From assembly GCF_001427795.1 (NCBI RefSeq), contig NZ_LMHJ01000005.1:229194-293193 (forward strand): a stretch of 64,000 nucleotides of DNA, read 5' to 3'. The notes beneath the pieces are model-generated. The model did no database searches. It was not told the DNA's origin and saw only the letters and a program-made list of their open reading frames with translations. Made by a program: the position numbers and the translations under genes. Shown piece by piece: positions 61,112 to 64,000 of this stretch (its first letter is position 1; each line of letters begins with the position of its first letter). Source of the DNA: Nocardioides sp. Root682. Its GTDB lineage: Bacteria > Actinomycetota > Actinomycetes > Propionibacteriales > Nocardioidaceae.

Positions 61112-62579
61112 CGGCGCTGCGCGCCACGACGTGGGCGAGCGGCCCGATGTCCAGGCCCGTTCGCCTGCCGAGCTCGTCCAGCGCCTCGCGGCACTGGGCC
61201 TGGTAGCGACGGCTGTTGATCATCTGCCTCGCGAGGACCGGGAGCTGGCGAGGCAGCGGGTACCACTGGTTGTAGTCCAGCCGGCAGTCCTGGAACACCT
61301 TGAGGGGCAGCGCCTTCAGCAGGAGCAGCTGGTTGAGCACTGCTTGCGACGAGCCGGCGGCACCGACGTTCTCCTTGGCGTCGCGGGCGAGGTGGTCCAG
61401 TGGGATCTGGTAGAGCGGGACCTTGTCGAGGAGACCCCGGAACATCAGATGGGTCAGGAAGTAGCCGGCAAAGCTGCCGAGGAAGATGACGGTGGAGGTG
61501 CCGTTGATGGAGAGCACCTTGCCTCCCACGGACACGTAGGGTTCGACGGGTCCTGCCCCGCTGCGGAAGATGTAGCCGGTGCAGTTCACGATCCAGGTGC
61601 CGGCCGGGACGGGGACCAGCGGCCCGTCACGGAGCTGGAGGGCCGCACCGTCGCCGTCGTCCACGACGTCGACCAGGCGGTCCTCGGTCACGCTGGACAC
61701 CCCCTGCAGGATCACGTCGACCTCGGCCGGAGAGATGTTGCCGAACTGGAACTGGCGCGGGTGCTCGTTGATGGCCAGCCCGCCCCACTTGCGGAGCCGG
61801 TCTATCGGGACAGCCGGATCGGTCCCGTCGTAGGCGCCTGCGAGCAGCAGGAAGCAGGCTGCGGGAAGCGTGCCGCGGGTCCAGCGCCTGCGTCCGACGG
61901 GATAGATCAGGTCCCGGTTCAGGAAGATCACGCCGTCGCCGATGACCATCCGGACGTCCCGGCCCGGGAAACGCTTGATCAGGTGGTGCGCGGTGTCCAT
62001 CGCCGTCTTGCCGCCGCCGACGATCACGACCGGTGTGTCGTCCGTCCCGGGTTCGCCGGTCAGGTCGTGGGGCGTCAGTGAGCGCACCCGGTCGCTCGTG
62101 AACGCGAGCGGCTGGGAGGGGTGGACGTCGTAGCTGATCGCCTTGATCAGCCGCTTCGTCCGCAGCTCGAGCCGAGCGCCGTCCTCGATGCGCTCGAAGG
62201 TGACCGTGACGTGGTCCGCGTGCTCCTCGTGGGAGAGGTAGCGGTGCCCGAAGCGGGTGTCGAGGGGGACCCTGTCCGCGAGCTCGGTCAGACAGTGCTC
62301 GAACTGCTCCTGCACCTCGGACCTGCTGGCCAGGTACTCAGGCGGAAACTTCCGCCGCCAGGGAATGTCGCCGACCGTGAACATCGGATGCGGCTGGTGC
62401 AGCCGGACGAAGTCATAGGTGTCGCGCCACATCCCGCCGGGACCGTCGCGTACGTCGATGAGCGCCATCCGGTCGCTCGGCCCGAGGTAACAGGTCGCAG
62501 AATGGACCGCGTTCAGACCGGCCACCCCGGCGCCGATGACGCAGGCGTCGTACTCGAGAGGAATGTCAGTTGTGGCCAT
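61086..62579 (-). CDS. FAD-dependent monooxygenase-like oxidoreductase
   Basis: The 497-residue protein has an N-terminal FAD site DACVIGAGVAGLNAV, a second dinucleotide site VVIVGGGKTAMDTAHHL near residue 185, and LIKAISYDVHPSQPLAF, in the manner of flavin monooxygenases and Baeyer-Villiger-type enzymes. The strict BVMO fingerprint FxGxxxHxxxW is not seen. Substrate unknown. ATG 62579 with AGGGGG upstream is preferred over an ATG nine codons earlier. Confidence 0.85.
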   Translation of the reverse strand: MATTDIPLEYDACVIGAGVAGLNAVHSATCYLGPSDRMALIDVRDGPGGMWRDTYDFVRLHQPHPMFTVGDIPWRRKFPPEYLASRSEVQEQFEHCLTELADRVPLDTRFGHRYLSHEEHADHVTVTFERIEDGARLELRTKRLIKAISYDVHPSQPLAFTSDRVRSLTPHDLTGEPGTDDTPVVIVGGGKTAMDTAHHLIKRFPGRDVRMVIGDGVIFLNRDLIYPVGRRRWTRGTLPAACFLLLAGAYDGTDPAVPIDRLRKWGGLAINEHPRQFQFGNISPAEVDVILQGVSSVTEDRLVDVVDDGDGAALQLRDGPLVPVPAGTWIVNCTGYIFRSGAGPVEPYVSVGGKVLSINGTSTVIFLGSFAGYFLTHLMFRGLLDKVPLYQIPLDHLARDAKENVGAAGSSQAVLNQLLLLKALPLKVFQDCRLDYNQWYPLPRQLPVLARQMINSRRYQAQCREALDELGRRTGLDIGPLAHVVARSAASPVGEPV

Positions 62580-62687
62580 GCGGGCCCCCTGGTCGTGGGC
62601 GCCCACCTCGTCGTACGGCGCCCGCAGAACCCCGAGGCCCTGATTCTCCCGCCGTTGCTGCCTGGCCGCCAGTCGCCAGATCCGAGG

Positions 62688-62693
62688 TCTAGC
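62688..62693. repeat. Left target-site duplication TCTAGC of the IS481 element
   Basis: Matches the right flank TCTAGT at five of six bases and the NCTAGN target known for IS481. Confidence 0.75.
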
Positions 62694-63791
62694 TGTAGTT
62701 CCCCGGCAGGTTGCGAACAGCGTGGCGTGAACGGATAGACGAAGACCTCCGGTACGGAGGGGGTTACCACACCAACCCTCACCCGGAGGTCTTCGTGACT
62801 CACGCTAACGCGCCACTGACTCCCGTGGGACGACGCCGTCTCGCCGAGTTGATAGTTCTTGACCGCTGGCCGGTCCGCCGAGCAGCCGAACGGTTCCAGG
62901 TGTCGCCCTCAACAGCAGCCAAATGGGCTGCTCGCTACCGGGCAGAACAGCCCATGACTGACCGGCCCTCACGACCACGGTCGTGCCCGACACGGATCCC
63001 GGTGCGGACCGAGCGTCGGATCATCAAGCTGCGCCACGTTCGTCGGTGGGGACCACACCGGATCAGCTACCACCTCGGAATCCCCCGCTCGACGGTCGGG
63101 CGCGTCCTTGCCCGCTACCAGATGCCACTGCTCGCGCACCTCGACCAAGCCACCGGTCTCCCGGTCCGCAAACCCAAACCGCAACGCTACGAAGCCGCTG
63201 CACCCGGCGAGCTGGTGCACGTCGACATCAAGAAGCTCGGCCGCATTCCCGACGGCGGCGGCTGGTGGGCCCACGACCGGGGATCAGCCCAGGACCGCCG
63301 CGCCGGCGCGGCAAGGGACAAGGCAGCCCGTGCAGGAGCACCAGGATCACGCGGCTACTCGTTCTTGCACCACGCCGTCGATGACTACTCGCGCCTGGCC
63401 TACTCCGAGATCCTCACCGACGAGAAGAAGGAGACCGCCGCCGAGTTCTGGAAACGAGCACGCGCATTCTTCGCCGACGCCGGGATCGCTGTCAGCGCCG
63501 TCATGACCGACAACGGCGCCTGCTACCGATCCCACGCCTTCGCCGCAGCGCTGGGCGAAGACGTCAAACACCGCCGCACCAGGCCCTACCGGCCACAGAC
63601 CAACGGGAAGGTCGAGCGCTTCAACCGCACCCTGGGCGCCGAGTGGGCCTACGTCAAGGTCTACCTCTCAGACGAGGACCGCGCAGCGACCTACGCCGAC
63701 TGGCTCCACACCTACAATCACCACAGACCCCACACCGGCATCGCAGGCCTCGTCCCCGCCGACCGCGTCCACAACCTCACGGGGAACTACA
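62694..63791 (+). mobile_element. IS481-family insertion sequence, apparently intact
   Basis: The 1,098-bp element has terminal inverted repeats: both ends read TGTAGTTCCCCG, then xxAGGTTGxGxAC with few mismatches. It carries one complete transposase gene. The flanks TCTAGC and TCTAGT form a target duplication with CTAG core. A 14-bp inverted repeat (62739-62752 and 62783-62796) covers the ribosome site. Nothing indicates decay, so it may still be mobile. Confidence 0.93.
62739..62796 (+). promoter_or_regulatory. 14-bp inverted repeat hiding the transposase ribosome site
   Basis: ACGAAGACCTCCGG (62739-62752) is the exact reverse complement of CCGGAGGTCTTCGT (62783-62796), which contains the GGAGG ribosome site and two bases of the GTG start. 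Confidence 0.7.
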
Positions 63792-63796
63792 TCTAG
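62795..63796 (+). CDS. IS481-family transposase
   Basis: A 333-residue DDE transposase. Two N-terminal helix-turn-helix segments (RRRLAELIVLDRWPVRRAAERFQVSPSTAAKW and KLRHVRRWGPHRISYHLGIPRSTVGRVL) are followed by the catalytic core: first Asp in LVHVDIKKLG, second in AVMTDNGACY, and Glu in GKVERFNRTL, then the YNHHRPHTGI end typical of the family. GTG 62795 is the start behind GGAGG. The TAG stop lies in the target duplication outside the element. Confidence 0.94.
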   Translation: MTHANAPLTPVGRRRLAELIVLDRWPVRRAAERFQVSPSTAAKWAARYRAEQPMTDRPSRPRSCPTRIPVRTERRIIKLRHVRRWGPHRISYHLGIPRSTVGRVLARYQMPLLAHLDQATGLPVRKPKPQRYEAAAPGELVHVDIKKLGRIPDGGGWWAHDRGSAQDRRAGAARDKAARAGAPGSRGYSFLHHAVDDYSRLAYSEILTDEKKETAAEFWKRARAFFADAGIAVSAVMTDNGACYRSHAFAAALGEDVKHRRTRPYRPQTNGKVERFNRTLGAEWAYVKVYLSDEDRAATYADWLHTYNHHRPHTGIAGLVPADRVHNLTGNYI

Positions 63797-63797
63797 T
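63792..63797. repeat. Right target-site duplication TCTAGT of the IS481 element
   Basis: Its CTAG contains the stop codon of the transposase on one strand and of the sixA-like gene on the other. Confidence 0.75.
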
Positions 63798-64000
63798 CAG
63801 CGCGGCCGACGTGGAAGGCCTGCAGGCGCGCCTGCATCGGAGCCATCTCGGTCCACGCCCCCTCGACCTCGAAGACCGCAGCGGTGCTGGTCGGGAACGT
63901 CCCCATCTCCACCGACCCCGTCGCGGCGCCCTCGCCGTCGTCGAGCTGCTGCGCAAGCATCTCCATCGTCGGGTTGTGGCCGACCACCACGACGGTGTCG
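63793..64000 (-). CDS. Phosphohistidine phosphatase SixA-like protein, C-terminal part
   Basis: Only the last 68 residues are in the window; the gene enters from the right edge. VVVVGHNPTMEMLAQQL is the second histidine-phosphatase motif (the His-Asn pair) of the SixA group, small enzymes that remove phosphate from phosphohistidine or sugar phosphates. The TAG stop (63795-63793) overlaps the CTAG where the insertion sequence entered, so the coding region is intact at this end. Confidence 0.82.
   Translation of the reverse strand, partial: DTVVVVGHNPTMEMLAQQLDDGEGAATGSVEMGTFPTSTAAVFEVEGAWTEMAPMQARLQAFHVGRAD

Overview
The window is high-GC DNA from an actinobacterium, most likely a Nocardioides-type member of the Nocardioidaceae. 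The evidence is a Pup-proteasome locus, mycothiol ligase MshC, Mpa/ARC, PafBC, DUF3090, DUF5703, CE1758/CE1759-type flavin proteins, and many starts that look leaderless behind a TANNNT -10 box. No gap between genes exceeds 300 bases. The genus is inferred from protein style and gene order, not from a marker gene.

Positions 1-14,000 hold protein degradation and export. Reading leftward on the minus strand: ARC/Mpa ATPase, (an opposed DUF1206 membrane gene), dop, pup, prcB, prcA, pafA, an FKBP lipoprotein, pafB, pafC, tatA, tatC, and the 5' end of a diacylglycerol-kinase-type gene. Upstream of arc lie trmI, a site-2 protease with CBS domains and a small P-loop GTPase-like gene. Positions 15,000-29,900 hold a RecB-like nuclease, a HAD phosphatase, metH (behind what reads as an S-adenosylhomocysteine riboswitch), PAC2, mshC, an SCO1664-type kinase-like protein, DUF3090, an MSMEG_4193-type phosphatase, corA, uppP, an aldo/keto reductase, DUF5703 and an M20 peptidase. 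As I recall the M. tuberculosis map, much of this order follows Rv2093c-Rv2141c.

From about 29,900 to 62,600 the content is more mixed: amidase, a SnoaL/TetR/methyltransferase patch, tRNA-Leu(GAG), SAH/MTA nucleosidase, galK, an ECF sigma factor with a membrane partner, a paired acyl-CoA dehydrogenase operon under a palindromic operator, two unfamiliar envelope or secreted proteins, def, cobA, an FMN reductase/luciferase-like pair, a SpoIIE-type phosphatase, TSUP/SPFH/NfeD membrane genes, an ABC ATPase, serB and a flavin monooxygenase-like gene. An intact IS481-family element (62,694-63,791) sits exactly at the stop codon of a sixA-like gene that runs off the right edge.

The genes connect in several ways. 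The proteasome locus is functionally complete (ligase, tag, depupylase, unfoldase, core), and the encoded Pup already ends in Glu. MetH, the riboswitch, the SAH/MTA nucleosidase, CobA and several methyltransferases belong to methyl-cycle and B12/siroheme metabolism. The regulatory layer is unusually readable: about 30 genes have TANNNT 6-8 bases before the start codon, and in four gene junctions the upstream gene's TAG stop is the first half of the next gene's -10 box.
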